Shown here in pieces: positions 46,774-57,039 of a DNA stretch of 64,000 bases. Below the pieces are notes generated by a model. That model made no database searches. It saw only the letters and a program-made list of their open reading frames with translations, and was not told where the DNA came from. A program made the position numbers and the translations under genes. Position 1 is the stretch's first letter. The number at the start of each line of letters is the position of its first letter. The stretch comes from Rhizobium binae (GTDB lineage Bacteria; Pseudomonadota; Alphaproteobacteria; Rhizobiales; Rhizobiaceae), in contig NZ_CP071608.1 of assembly GCF_017357225.1 (NCBI RefSeq), positions 248,001-312,000 on the forward strand. Reading direction: 5' to 3'.

Positions 46774-47926
46774 TTACCTTCAGCCGGCGCTGCTGATATT
46801 CGCTTCGATCGCGATCGGCGTGGTGGGCTGGAGCGGCCATGTGTTGCTTCTACCCGTCGCGCTGGGGTTTCCGGTTCTTTGGTCGATCGCGCGAACGAGA
46901 TCAGTGGCGGCACTCATTTCAGCCGGATATTTCCTGGCCGCATCACGTGGTTTGCCGCAAGGCGTGGCCGCCTTTTACTCGTCGGATATCTGGCCGGGCC
47001 TGTTGCTCTGGTTGTGTGCGTCATTGAGCTTTGTCGCCGTTCATACGGTCCTGTGGGCCGGAGCCGCTCGCGCTCGTCCGTTTCGCTATCTGCTTGCGGC
47101 CGTCGTCATGGCCATCCCGCCATTCGGCATCACAGGCTGGGCGCATCCTGTCACGGCGGCGGGTGTTCTGTTCCCGGGATGGGGATGGTGGGGACTAGGG
47201 CTCATGACAGCTGGCCTTGCGGGCCTCGTAACCCGCATTTGGCCAGCTGTCGCCGTCGCCTTTGCAGGCGTTTGGCTATGGTCCGCCGCGATCTGTACCG
47301 ATCCGAAACTACCGGAAGGCTGGCGCGGCGTCGACCTCCAGTTGGGCGCGTCGCTCGGCCGGGAGGCCGGTCTTCAACGTCAGCGTGACATGATCGCAAC
47401 GGTGGGGAATGCGGCCAGCGACGGCGCCCGCTATGTGGTGCTGCCGGAAAGTGCACTTGGCTTCTGGACACCGACCGTGGAGCGGCTTTGGATAGGCGCT
47501 TTCAGCGATGGTGATGCCAGAGTCATCGCCGGCGCCGCGATGGTCGCCCCTGGAGGCTACGACAATGTGCTCGTCGCGATCGACAGGAAGGGCGGCCGCA
47601 TCCTCTATCGCGAACGGATGCCGGTTCCCGGTTCGATGTGGCAGCCTTGGCGATCCTGGTTTGGGGAGAATGGCGGCGCCCAGGCGGATTTCTTCGCGAA
47701 CCCGGTCGTCGCGATCGGTGCCAGCCGGGCAGCACCGCTGATCTGCTACGAGCAACTGATCGTTTGGCCGATCCTTCAGTCCATGCTCCACGATCCGGAT
47801 TTTGTCGTCGCCGTGGGAAACGGCTGGTGGACCGAAGGGACGTCGATCGTCGCTATCCAGCGCGCCGCTACCACGGCCTGGGCGAAACTTTTCGCAAAGC
47901 CCTTTGTCCTTTCCTTCAACACCTGA
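46763..47926 (+). CDS. traB: Conjugal transfer protein TraB
   Basis: This 387-residue membrane protein has about five hydrophobic spans in the first 180 residues, then a nitrilase/apolipoprotein N-acyltransferase-like domain ([37 protein letters not shown]), with the Glu-Lys-Cys triad region visible as PESAL and ICYEQ. TraB is a mating-efficiency factor of Ti-type systems. The ATG at 46763 overlaps the traF stop. Confidence 0.93.
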   Translation: MCRDYLQPALLIFASIAIGVVGWSGHVLLLPVALGFPVLWSIARTRSVAALISAGYFLAASRGLPQGVAAFYSSDIWPGLLLWLCASLSFVAVHTVLWAGAARARPFRYLLAAVVMAIPPFGITGWAHPVTAAGVLFPGWGWWGLGLMTAGLAGLVTRIWPAVAVAFAGVWLWSAAICTDPKLPEGWRGVDLQLGASLGREAGLQRQRDMIATVGNAASDGARYVVLPESALGFWTPTVERLWIGAFSDGDARVIAGAAMVAPGGYDNVLVAIDRKGGRILYRERMPVPGSMWQPWRSWFGENGGAQADFFANPVVAIGASRAAPLICYEQLIVWPILQSMLHDPDFVVAVGNGWWTEGTSIVAIQRAATTAWAKLFAKPFVLSFNT

Positions 47927-47942
47927 CTGCTCAGGAGACACC

Positions 47943-48550
47943 ATGCTCGACGCTGCCCTGATAAAAGAATGCGCAGACCCTTCCCTCAAGCCCGCGATAG
48001 TGGAGCAGTTCGTGATGGCAGCGGGCTCGGATGATCCCCTCGCCGTCACTGTCAAATCAGGCGGCCGATTGCTTCTCATTCCGAAAGCGGCATCGGCCGA
48101 GGAGGCGCTGGCGATCGTGCGGCAATATGCTGGCCAGGCCGTCGTTCGTGTCGGCCTGACACAGTTTCCCGCAGGCGTTGGTGTCAAGGAACCGGGGGAT
48201 CTGAAACCCGACCTTGTCGATGCCTGCCAAAACCTTCGTAATGGCACGGCGATGTTTGCCAAGGTATTGAGGATCGTTGCAAAATGGTATGGCAACCCCA
48301 CGAGCAAAGACATCTTCCCGCAAATCTTCGAGGACGCGCTCTACGCATGGAAGACCGGCGAGTTCGGGGGGGTGTCGGCGTGTTTCAGGCGGAGGATCCT
48401 GGCATACCCATCGAAGCGCCGCAGCAAAGCGATAAGGAAGTGGATGGCGAGGAAGCGACGCCGAAAGACTTACAACCAGAGACGATGCAGGATGTTAGGC
48501 ATGCGGGGATACGGATCGATCTTTCCCGCATTGGTCAACAACAGCGTTGA
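47943..48550 (+). pseudogene. traH: Conjugal transfer protein TraH, frameshifted in a G-tract
   Basis: The reading frame MLDAALIKECADPSLKPAIV, RQYAGQAVVRVGLTQFPAGV and ALYAWKTGEFGG is TraH. After a run of seven G (48366-48372) the frame leaves the family and ends in a basic tail at 48614. The expected C-terminus, VFQAEDPGIPIEAP to HAGIRIDLSRIG, lies intact in the next frame and stops at 48550. One G more, or two fewer, restores the gene. This may be a pseudogene, a sequencing error in a homopolymer, or slippage that switches the gene. TraH is the last gene of traAFBH. Confidence 0.85.
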
Positions 48551-48776
48551 GTTCACCTCGCATTGGCGAGGCATGTTCCGGCCAAGCCAAAGTTTAGGCG
48601 ACTCCAAAGCATGAAATTAATGCCCTTCCAGATGCCTCGTCCGCGGTTGTAATGGCGGCGAGCCAGTAAAACCCGCGTACTGACGGGTTCCAGCTATGAA
48701 GTTGCCCGACAAAAACCCGACAGGATCTGAATTCTGCTCGCTGAGCCATGAACTCGCGTGGTTGCGACCAAACCGC

Positions 48777-49646
48777 TCATTCGTCCAGCCTCGCAGCCGC
48801 AACCGCGTGCGGCATCAGGAATGTGGCAATCTGCGCGATGACGTCGATCAGATCGCCAGGATTGTGTGCAACGCCTTCAATGAAAGCACGCCATTGTCGC
48901 TGCTTTTGCTGGTCCTTGGCAAAGGCGTCCGTTAGGGCGTCGGGGAGGTCAATGGGGATCGGTGTCTCGCGGCGATCAAAGGTAGCGGCTATTGCGCGCG
49001 CCAGCCGATCATCGCTGAAGTCGAAAGACCTGCTGAGGATCCAGATGTCGTAGAAATCCTTCATGCGGCTGTTCACTCGCCCCAGCATCACCATTGCCTG
49101 GAACTTCTCGGCAATGACCGTTTCTCGCGCATAGGCCCGAAGCCGCGGCATCGGAAAATCGAGCATGGAAGGATAATCCAAAACCTCCACCCCAGGCTCA
49201 AGCGCATCGCCAAAACCGATGTCGATGGTCAGGTTGATCCGGGCTCCGCTGATCGAAGTGATCACCCGCAGCCTGAGCCCACCATAATCCAGTGCCTCGC
49301 GAATACGATCCACATGCAGCGTATCAGCGTCGAACGTAACGCCATCGTCGGCCTCTTGCGCCAGAATTTCCCGAAATGTCTCAAGCATCGGGTCCGGACT
49401 CGGATCACCGAAACCCAAAAGATCCAGGTCGCGCGTGCCTCGGTGCGGATTGTCGAACCAACTCATCATCAACATCGCCCCTTTTAGAACAAAGCGATCG
49501 GCGTGGGGCGACTGGCTAAGCCGGAACAATAACCGTTCAAGGGCGAAACGCGTCAGGACGAGATCGAAGCTTTGCCCGCTTGCCTTGGCGAGTTGCAACA
49601 GGCGGGCGCGCACCGAGGCGCCGACGTTTCTGATTTCTTTAGCCAT
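48777..49646 (-). CDS. abiEii: AbiEii-type nucleotidyltransferase toxin
   Basis: This 289-residue protein has the AbiEii nucleotidyltransferase signature: FVLKGAMLMMSWFDNPHRGT, then RDLDLLGFG, with the paired acidic residues of the catalytic site in DLD, followed by YSMLDFPMPRLRAYARET-like sequence and MKDFYDIWILSR. AbiEii proteins inactivate host functions by adding nucleotides to targets such as tRNA, giving abortive phage resistance and plasmid stabilisation. It overlaps abiEi by eight bases, the usual arrangement of this type IV pair. Confidence 0.92.
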   Translation of the reverse strand: MAKEIRNVGASVRARLLQLAKASGQSFDLVLTRFALERLLFRLSQSPHADRFVLKGAMLMMSWFDNPHRGTRDLDLLGFGDPSPDPMLETFREILAQEADDGVTFDADTLHVDRIREALDYGGLRLRVITSISGARINLTIDIGFGDALEPGVEVLDYPSMLDFPMPRLRAYARETVIAEKFQAMVMLGRVNSRMKDFYDIWILSRSFDFSDDRLARAIAATFDRRETPIPIDLPDALTDAFAKDQQKQRQWRAFIEGVAHNPGDLIDVIAQIATFLMPHAVAAARLDE

Positions 49647-50256
49647 TGGCGGTCAGCGCCTCGAGATACGGCCGGATCACAGAGCCAACGCCACCGCGTT
49701 CGGCCTGGTTGGCGATTTCGCCAGGAGTAGCCCTTCGTTGCCGCAGCGCCTCCTGCAGCCCTTCTATCGCTACCGAAAGGCCGATCTTGTTGCGATATCG
49801 AAAGCAATCGGCAATTGTCTTGGCGATTCCAAAGACCCTCACAGGAACGCCTTCAATGATATGGGTTTCGACGCTGTCGTTGAGAAGGCTGTCTGTGAAG
49901 CGCACGATGCGCACAGCGGGGGCTTCCAGTTTCGGCGGCCAGTCCTTACGGCCTATGGCAAGCCAGATTTGTCCGGGGAGCTGATCTGTCAGGCTGTGAA
50001 ATGCCAATGCCGAAACGAGGCAGATAACGGCTTTGGGCGCGCGTTTGGCAACCTCCGCCAGGCTGTGGCTGGCGTCGAGCTGCGCATCAGGAAGTTGATA
50101 GAGACCGCGGGCAAGCCGCAGCACTTCACCATCTCGTTCCATTCGGCTCATGGTGGCAGCCGTGACTCCTGCGTTCCGCAGTTCGACGAAACGTGCTATT
50201 CCGCGCTCGGTTAGCACGGTCCGAGCGATTTGGCGTTGCGTGACTGAACTGGGCAT
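49639..50256 (-). CDS. abiEi: AbiEi-type antitoxin/transcriptional repressor
   Basis: This 205-residue protein has an N-terminal winged helix (FVELRNAGVTAATMSRMERD, LRLARGLYQLPD, residues 22-60) and a C-terminal AbiEi antitoxin domain (VRVFGIAKTIADCFRYRNKI, then GLSVAIEGLQEAL). It represses its own operon and counteracts AbiEii. It is the first gene of the pair. The module lies between traH and traM, so it is cargo placed within the transfer region. Confidence 0.92.
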   Translation of the reverse strand: MPSSVTQRQIARTVLTERGIARFVELRNAGVTAATMSRMERDGEVLRLARGLYQLPDAQLDASHSLAEVAKRAPKAVICLVSALAFHSLTDQLPGQIWLAIGRKDWPPKLEAPAVRIVRFTDSLLNDSVETHIIEGVPVRVFGIAKTIADCFRYRNKIGLSVAIEGLQEALRQRRATPGEIANQAERGGVGSVIRPYLEALTANG

Positions 50257-50602
50257 TGATATAAAAGCTCGGAGAATAGGATCTATTATCCTAGGATTTG
50301 TATCACAATCCCTGGGGCCGAGAAAGCCCTCGCATTATGAATTCTTCACCACGCTAATTGCCTCGATGGACAAAGTTGACAATTCTAGTGGTCGCCTGGA
50401 GTAAAGATGTAGCTTGCGGCGAGGTCCACTATGCGCGCAGTGAGAGCCGGATAACCCTCGACGATCTCGTCTGCGGCAGCGCCTTGCAATTTCATCGCAG
50501 CGATTGTTCGGACTCGAGAGGAGCACAAATCTCAATTCCATTTGGCTTGCTTCGACGATTTCTCGTTGTCGCCGGCCGGATTGAAGCTGCTGAGATCCCA
50601 GA
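50257..50602. other. Gene-free stretch upstream of abiE
   Basis: No gene is recognised. The first 100 bases are AT-rich (GGATCTATTATCCTAGGATT, 50279-50298, contains AT-rich dyads) and probably hold the autoregulated abiE promoter. Confidence 0.45.
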
Positions 50603-50845
50603 TTATGCGCCTGTTTGCGTACTCACTTGGGTCTCACCAATCGGTCGCACTAATTCGACGTGGCTGACATCTAAGGCTTGAGCCAGTTCATAAATCGTAA
50701 TCAAAGTTGGGTTGCGACGACCTCGCTCCAGGCTACTGAGATATTGCTGGCTGAAACCAGAACGCGCCTCGACCTCTTCCTGTGTCAGGCCTTTCTCCCG
50801 ACGCAGGCGGGCAAAATTCGAGCCGACCAGTTTGCGCATGTCCAT
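50603..50845 (-). CDS. XRE-family HTH regulator
   Basis: This 80-residue protein is a single Cro/C1-type HTH: LRREKGLTQEEVEARSGFSQ, then QYLSSLERGRRNPTLITIYE and LAQAL. It probably binds DNA as a dimer. It stands between abiE and traM and does not belong to the usual Ti-type tra set. It may regulate the AbiE cargo or conjugation; neither is shown by the sequence. Confidence 0.88.
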   Translation of the reverse strand: MDMRKLVGSNFARLRREKGLTQEEVEARSGFSQQYLSSLERGRRNPTLITIYELAQALDVSHVELVRPIGETQVSTQTGA

Positions 50846-51047
50846 GCGCCGAAAGATCGCCGTTTACACACTCGGAGTTTATCAACTAAAGTATGTAAAG
50901 CTCCTTCCCGTAAATCCCGCCAATGCGGGCGGGTAATGGGGTTAGTTGTCGATATAAGCATCAGCACATTGTCTGCAACTAAGAGATTTCGGATGTAACG
51001 GTGTCCCATTTGATGTAGGCGAACCTTCGGGGCCGCTTGGTGAGAGA

Positions 51048-51392
51048 ATGAAAGTTTGGGAGAAGCGGGTGAACAAAGCGAGCTCATCCGATGCAAATGG
51101 TCGAGAAAAGAAAAGAGAATCGCGCTTCAGCTCGATGCAACAGTCGAAGCTTGAGGCGTTGGCTGTCTCGGCAATTCTCGAACACCGCCTCCTGATCGCC
51201 GCCGACGAAGCTGTCTATGAGGAATGGGCTCGCGCGACCGCAGACCCATCAATTTCCGCCGCCGTGCTCAAGAGCCTGCAGGAGGAGTATGTCGCGCGCC
51301 AAAAGAAATCTGAAGTCCAGCAAGAAGAACTTTCGGAAATCATCGATGCGTTAGGCTACGTCCCCGAGGTTCCACTCGATAAACATGAATGA
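51048..51392 (+). CDS. traM: TraM-type quorum-sensing anti-activator
   Basis: This 114-residue helical protein matches TraM in its core: KLEALAVSAILEHRLLIAAD, ISAAVLKSLQEEYVARQKKS, EIIDALGYVPEVP. TraM binds TraR and blocks its activity until TraR is abundant. The convergent position to traR, three bases between stops, supports the identification. A GTG at 51069 with GGGAG upstream is a plausible start and would remove seven residues; the basic N-terminal extension is unusual. Confidence 0.85.
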   Translation: MKVWEKRVNKASSSDANGREKKRESRFSSMQQSKLEALAVSAILEHRLLIAADEAVYEEWARATADPSISAAVLKSLQEEYVARQKKSEVQQEELSEIIDALGYVPEVPLDKHE

Positions 51393-51395
51393 CGG

Positions 51396-52229
<834 letters not shown>

Positions 52230-52412
52230 CTACGCGAAGCAGATCCACGTTCGTTGCATCGCTTAGGTCTATTGACCTCTGCCGGGTATTCAACTCTTTC
52301 TGATCTAAAGACGATGATTTTTTATAGAGATTTTTAGTCACACCTGCGCCCCCGCGCGGAATGTACTTGCGACGTTCAGCGACAAGCGAAAATCTGAGCG
52401 TCCGTTAGCTGT

Positions 52413-53708
52413 TTAGCGGCCGCTATAGACAGAATGAAAAATAACATCCTGATCGACCAACACATTGAACTTGTAGCCCGGCCGGATGCGAATCGTCGGC
52501 TGAACGTTCAGATTCTTCGAGATCGTCTCTTCTGCTACGCGGCCAAATGACGCGGCAAAATTCCGTCTCGCTGCATCCGAAGCCGTGTCCTGCGTCGCGA
52601 GCGTCGAACTCTCAGGCATCGACATATCGGTACCCGCCCCGATGATTGCCACCAGGGCTGCAGAACCGAATGTTCTCCAGAGATGTCGGTCGACCTTGTT
52701 TTGGAAGCCGCCATAACCTTCTGCGTCAGTGCCCGCCATACCACCGATCTGTAGGGTTGACCCATTCGGGAAAATAAGGTCGGTCCAGACGACAAGAACG
52801 CGCTCCTGTCCGAATGACACCTTGGAATCGTAGCGGCCGAACAGCTTTGCGCCCTGCGGGACGAGAAGGCGATAGCCGGTGGCGCTGTCGTAGACGTTCT
52901 GACTGACCTGGGCCGTGATCCGCCCAGGCAAATCGGAATTGAGGCCGGTGATCAAGGTGGCGGGAATGACCGACCCGCGCTTCAGTTCATACGGTGATAT
53001 CTGCGGCACGACCTGGTTAGGCAGGTAGCCAAGATCCTTGATGTCCTGATTGAAGAAATCCTCCTTTGACGTTTGTCCGTTTTGATCGACGTTTTGGCCC
53101 ATCAGCCCGGATTTCATGGCGGCGGCATAAAGGTCCGACGCACTGTTCACGACGGCATTTGTCGGCTGGCGGCCGGCGTCATTGGTGGAGCTTGCCTTCT
53201 CGACATCTCCGATGTCTACCTTTAGCGGCGAATCCAGCGCTGTAGCGCGAGCCTGGAGGCGAGCCATCCGCTGGCGCTGCGCTTCCCGGATATACTGCTC
53301 GTCCTGCTCCCGCTTCAGCCGAGCCTTCCACTCCTCCTCGGATTCGAGCGTCGAGCGTCTCTCCTGTCGGTCATTCGGCCGGCGTTCAACAACAGATTCC
53401 TGTTTCTCGACCTTCTGCTCGACGACAGGGGTCGGTTGAAACACCTCCTGCTTCTCCGGCTCGCCGATGATGCCGTCGGTTACGCCCCGCTTGAGCTGTT
53501 CGCCGAAGCTGGTCGCAGGGGTGTTGGAAGCCCCCTCGATGTCGCCGCGATGGAGGGACAGCCCCCGCAGCGACAGGCCGATCACGACGACGCCGACGAA
53601 CAGAGCGACGACGATGATGGCGATGATGATCGGCAGGCGGTTGAGCCGGCGCATGCCATTCTGATCGTCGGCCTGGGCTGGCGCGCCAAGTTGGAGCGAC
53701 TGGACCAT
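52413..53708 (-). CDS. trbI: Mating-pair formation protein TrbI (VirB10-like)
   Basis: This 431-residue protein has a short cytoplasmic tail, one membrane segment (LPIIIAIIVVALFVGVVVIG, about residues 25-45), a long charged periplasmic linker (residues 90-160) and a C-terminal VirB10 domain (LKRGSVIPATLITGLNSDLP, VPQGAKLFGRYDSKVSFGQE). It spans the envelope as the scaffold of the T4SS. ATG 53708 (MVQSLQLGAP) is the family start; the upstream extension overlaps trbH. It is the last gene of the traI-trb operon. Confidence 0.96.
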   Translation of the reverse strand: MVQSLQLGAPAQADDQNGMRRLNRLPIIIAIIVVALFVGVVVIGLSLRGLSLHRGDIEGASNTPATSFGEQLKRGVTDGIIGEPEKQEVFQPTPVVEQKVEKQESVVERRPNDRQERRSTLESEEEWKARLKREQDEQYIREAQRQRMARLQARATALDSPLKVDIGDVEKASSTNDAGRQPTNAVVNSASDLYAAAMKSGLMGQNVDQNGQTSKEDFFNQDIKDLGYLPNQVVPQISPYELKRGSVIPATLITGLNSDLPGRITAQVSQNVYDSATGYRLLVPQGAKLFGRYDSKVSFGQERVLVVWTDLIFPNGSTLQIGGMAGTDAEGYGGFQNKVDRHLWRTFGSAALVAIIGAGTDMSMPESSTLATQDTASDAARRNFAASFGRVAEETISKNLNVQPTIRIRPGYKFNVLVDQDVIFHSVYSGR

Positions 53709-53719
53709 ATTCCCCTCCG

Positions 53720-54160
53720 TCAGTTGCGCTGCATGATCGAAAGCGGACTGGCCGGCGTGGCGCCGGCCGCCGTTGGCGTATAGGCGCGGCCAAGAGCGAT
53801 GGAAGGCGTCGAAACGCGCGCAAAAACCTGCCCATCGAAGCCCTCGACGGCAAAAGCAAGTTCGATCGGCTTGACGTCTTTGGCGACTTTGCCGTCGGTG
53901 ACGACGGTATATCCCCACCCCTTCAATGCCGCTTCGAGGGCGGTCGCGAATTCCGACTGCTCCTTTTCCATCTTGATCGCCGTCGCAGCGCTGGCCGGGC
54001 CGATTTGCTCGGCGAGACGACTTGCCAGGTCACCGGCGATCGCGCTTGCCGCGGGTCCGGTGACGGTGACCGGGGTTGAGCTGGTGGTCATTGCGTCGTC
54101 GGCCGTTTGGCAGCCGGAGAGTAGCACCGCCACGATCAGAAATCCGAAGATCTTGCCCAT
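53720..54160 (-). CDS. trbH: Conjugal transfer lipoprotein TrbH (VirB7-like role)
   Basis: This 146-residue protein has a lipoprotein signal, FLIVAVLLSGCQT, with the lipobox cysteine at residue 17. The mature part has an alanine-rich helix and TrbH-like GWGYTVVTDG. It is thought to stabilise the outer-membrane part of the channel. It lies between trbG (3 bases) and trbI (11 bases). Confidence 0.93.
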   Translation of the reverse strand: MGKIFGFLIVAVLLSGCQTADDAMTTSSTPVTVTGPAASAIAGDLASRLAEQIGPASAATAIKMEKEQSEFATALEAALKGWGYTVVTDGKVAKDVKPIELAFAVEGFDGQVFARVSTPSIALGRAYTPTAAGATPASPLSIMQRN

Positions 54161-54163
54161 CGA

Positions 54164-54976
54164 TCACCCTCCCCGCCGGATGGTGATCTTCTGCTGCCGC
54201 CAGCCGACCCCCGAAACGAGAATCGCCTTGTCGATCGCATAGTCGACGGTCATCATGTCGTTCTTCATGCGATAGTTGACGATGCGGTTCTGACCGCCGG
54301 AGACGACGAAGAGCACCGGCGCATCCTGACCTGAGATCGACTTCGGGAACTGGATGTAGGTCTTCACTCCATCCGAATAGACCCGCTTCGGCTTCCAGGG
54401 AGCGCTGCCGCTCACCGAGTAGGAGAAGTTCAGCTTGTCCGGCGCGGTGCCAGGAATGCCGCCCGTTTCAAGACGGGCGTTGATATCGGCGAGTTTGGTG
54501 GACGCGTCCTCGGGGTACTCGAAACCAACGCGCGCCATGTACTGGCTGGGATGGGACTTGAGCTGGATATGATAGGTTCGCCGTGACGTCGTCACGACCA
54601 TCGAGGTGAGAAGACCTGGCTCCGACGGTTTGACAATCAGATGGATGGCCTGCCCGCCTGTCGCCCCCGAGGTGGCCGGTTCCACCTTCCAGCGCACGGT
54701 GTCGCCGACCAAGACGTCACGAACGATCTCGCCGCCCTGAAGCTCGATGTCGCAGACCTGCAGCGGCGAGCAGACGACGGACGGCTGGGTCTCCCCGAAC
54801 AGAAAAATGACTTTTCCATCCGGTCCTGTCGTGACCAGTCCCGGCGTGCCGCGCCATTTCCCGGAGATATTCGTGCCCTTGACCTCGTTGCTCGTCATGC
54901 TTTGCGCCTGCGCGCCCACCACAAAGGCGAGTCCGGCCATGCAGCCGGCGGCTGCGATCAATCCTGTCTTTTGCAT
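54164..54976 (-). CDS. trbG: Mating-pair formation protein TrbG (VirB9-like)
   Basis: This 270-residue protein has a Sec signal ([20 protein letters not shown]) and the VirB9/CagX domain: [40 protein letters not shown] and the [20 protein letters not shown] core. It forms the outer-membrane core complex with TrbH and TrbI. Confidence 0.96.
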   Translation of the reverse strand: MQKTGLIAAAGCMAGLAFVVGAQAQSMTSNEVKGTNISGKWRGTPGLVTTGPDGKVIFLFGETQPSVVCSPLQVCDIELQGGEIVRDVLVGDTVRWKVEPATSGATGGQAIHLIVKPSEPGLLTSMVVTTSRRTYHIQLKSHPSQYMARVGFEYPEDASTKLADINARLETGGIPGTAPDKLNFSYSVSGSAPWKPKRVYSDGVKTYIQFPKSISGQDAPVLFVVSGGQNRIVNYRMKNDMMTVDYAIDKAILVSGVGWRQQKITIRRGG

Positions 54977-54987
54977 TATCCCTGCCC

Positions 54988-55650
54988 TTAAAGCTGTGCC
55001 GTCCAGTCGAAATCCCGGACGTAGAGGCCGATCGGATTGAGGCGGATCGTCGCCTCATCCTGCGGCGCGGTGAGCGCCACCGTTGCGATGCCGCGGAAGC
55101 GGCGTGTGCCGGTTTCCTTGCCCTTGCGGTCTCGCTCGTATTCCGTCCAGTCGATCTGATAGGTCTGGTTCGAAAGCGCGACGATGTTGTTGACCTCGAT
55201 GGCGACGGTCGAAGACTTCGCCTTCTCGAAGGGAGAATTGCCTCTGAACCAGGCGTTGACCTTCTCGGTCGACGGATCGGAGGTGCGAAGAAGCGCATAG
55301 GTGCGGTCGATATATTGCTTCTGCACCACCGCATCCGGCGTGATCGAGCGAAAGCTTGTCACGAAGTTGCCGAGTGTGGCGCGTACCACGCGGACATCGG
55401 CATACTCGATCTGTTCCGGAAAGCCTGCCGTGACCGCCGTTCCGAGCTTGTCGACCTCGACGATATAGGGCACGAGCTTGACCTGAGTGCTGAGATACAT
55501 CGCGTAGCTAAAGCCGATGACGGCCATCGCCAGGCCGAGAATGCCGACGATCCGCCATGCGGAAGCAGCCTTCACATATGTGCCGTAGCGCTCGTTCCAT
55601 TCCTGGCGGGCGGCAAGATACGGATTATCAGGGGCGCGGTTCGCTGCCAT
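54988..55650 (-). CDS. trbF: Mating-pair formation protein TrbF (VirB8-like)
   Basis: This 220-residue protein has an N-terminal membrane segment ([20 protein letters not shown], about residues 31-50) and a VirB8 periplasmic domain ([37 protein letters not shown]). It is an inner-membrane assembly factor of the T4SS. It follows trbL at 20 bases and precedes trbG at 11 bases. Confidence 0.96.
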   Translation of the reverse strand: MAANRAPDNPYLAARQEWNERYGTYVKAASAWRIVGILGLAMAVIGFSYAMYLSTQVKLVPYIVEVDKLGTAVTAGFPEQIEYADVRVVRATLGNFVTSFRSITPDAVVQKQYIDRTYALLRTSDPSTEKVNAWFRGNSPFEKAKSSTVAIEVNNIVALSNQTYQIDWTEYERDRKGKETGTRRFRGIATVALTAPQDEATIRLNPIGLYVRDFDWTAQL

Positions 55651-55670
55651 TTGTTCTTCCCTTGTCTCGA

Positions 55671-56858
55671 TTATGGTTTGTCGTTGCGTTCGGGAGGAGG
55701 CTTCGGGCCGCTGTGACCGCTGCGCTGTTCATCGAGCTTGGCGTTGGCTAGTCCGAGGATGGACCCCGCATAGGCACCGGGAGATCCGATTGCCTTTTCC
55801 TTCGCGGCCGAGCCTGCGGCTTGTGCGCCGGAACTGAAGCTTGCGCCTATCCCCCGCAGGGCAGCACCGGCGACGGATGAACCGCCAGCTCGTGCGGCTT
55901 GCGCGGCCGCAAAGCCGGCACCGGCGGCGCCGGCTGCCAAGAAGCTGGCGCCCGCGGCGAAGGACGCCGCCTGCCCGCCGTGGCGGATTGTCTCCATACC
56001 GCCGGTGACGGAAGCACCCTGGACGACACCCTGGATGATGTTTGGCACATACATTGCGACGATGAACACAACGACCGCGATGCCCGCAATAGCCAGCGCG
56101 GTTTGGAACTGGTCGCCGACATTCGGATCGTTTGCCAGACCGATCAGGACTTCCGATCCGATCCGCGAGATCATCACAAGGGCCATCAGCTTCATCCCGA
56201 CGGAGAAGGCGTAGACGAGATACCGAACCGCAAAATCCTTGGTAAAGGACGAGCCGCCCAGTCCGAGCATGATCATGCCGGCAAGCAGCCCGATATACAT
56301 TTCCACCATCACGGATACGAAAATAGCAGCGACGAGAGAAAACGCGATGACTGTCACTACCATGGCGAATGCTGCCGAGATCGCGAGTGCATTGTCTTCG
56401 AAGAGGCCGAACTGCACTTTCTCCGACATTTTCGTTGCGACTGCGAGGCCGGCATTGAACACGTCAGCCGGTGATGCCGTCCCTCCTCCGGCACCGATCT
56501 GGAACAGGCTGTCTACGACAGCCTTGGCGAAGGTTGGTCCCTGCGCCAGCACGAACGCGAAGAACCCGATGAACATGATCCGCCGCACAAGCTCGGCGAA
56601 CCAGCTGTCCAGCGAGGCTGACTGGATCGCCAGCCAGACGGCGGCAATGCCGATCTCGATCGTTGCGAGGATCCAGAACAGGGATTTCGCCGCATCCATT
56701 ACGGTGGTTTCCCAGCCCTTCGCGGCGGTCGTGATCTGGCTCTGGAGGGACGTCAAGACGGACCCTTCTTGGGCCAGCGCGGGATGGGTCGTCACCACGG
56801 CAAACGCACCAAACAACATGGCTACTCGGAGCTGATGAAGTGTCGTCGTGCCACTCAT
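55671..56858 (-). CDS. trbL: Mating-pair formation protein TrbL (VirB6-like)
   Basis: This 395-residue polytopic inner-membrane protein has a signal-like N-terminus ([20 protein letters not shown]), then at least five hydrophobic segments between residues 60 and 275, including [20 protein letters not shown], and a glycine/alanine-rich C-terminal tail. VirB6/TrbL proteins form part of the inner-membrane channel. Its start lies five bases after the trbK stop. Confidence 0.95.
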   Translation of the reverse strand: MSGTTTLHQLRVAMLFGAFAVVTTHPALAQEGSVLTSLQSQITTAAKGWETTVMDAAKSLFWILATIEIGIAAVWLAIQSASLDSWFAELVRRIMFIGFFAFVLAQGPTFAKAVVDSLFQIGAGGGTASPADVFNAGLAVATKMSEKVQFGLFEDNALAISAAFAMVVTVIAFSLVAAIFVSVMVEMYIGLLAGMIMLGLGGSSFTKDFAVRYLVYAFSVGMKLMALVMISRIGSEVLIGLANDPNVGDQFQTALAIAGIAVVVFIVAMYVPNIIQGVVQGASVTGGMETIRHGGQAASFAAGASFLAAGAAGAGFAAAQAARAGGSSVAGAALRGIGASFSSGAQAAGSAAKEKAIGSPGAYAGSILGLANAKLDEQRSGHSGPKPPPERNDKP

Positions 56859-56862
56859 CCAA

Positions 56863-57039
56863 TCACCATTCGACTTTCATCTTCTCGCCGCCCGATGTCG
56901 GATATTCCTTTGACGAACCGAAGAACTTCGCCCTGCGTTCCTGAGCTTCCTGCTTTTCGGAAATCAAGAACCAAACACCGGCGCTTCCGACTGCCAGGAT
57001 CGTTGCGACCGCGATGACGAGTGCTTTCGTTCTCACCAT
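56863..57039 (-). CDS. trbK: Entry-exclusion protein TrbK
   Basis: This 58-residue protein reads MVRTKALVIAVATILAVGSA, an N-terminal signal anchor, then GVWFLISEKQEAQERRAKFF and SGGEKMKVEW. Position and pattern match TrbK of Ti-type systems, which hinders transfer into cells already carrying the plasmid. There is no lipobox cysteine, so it is an anchored protein here. Its last ten residues equal the end of TrbJ, encoded just upstream with an overlap of seven bases. It was located by translation of the gap between trbJ and trbL. Confidence 0.88.
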   Translation of the reverse strand: MVRTKALVIAVATILAVGSAGVWFLISEKQEAQERRAKFFGSSKEYPTSGGEKMKVEW

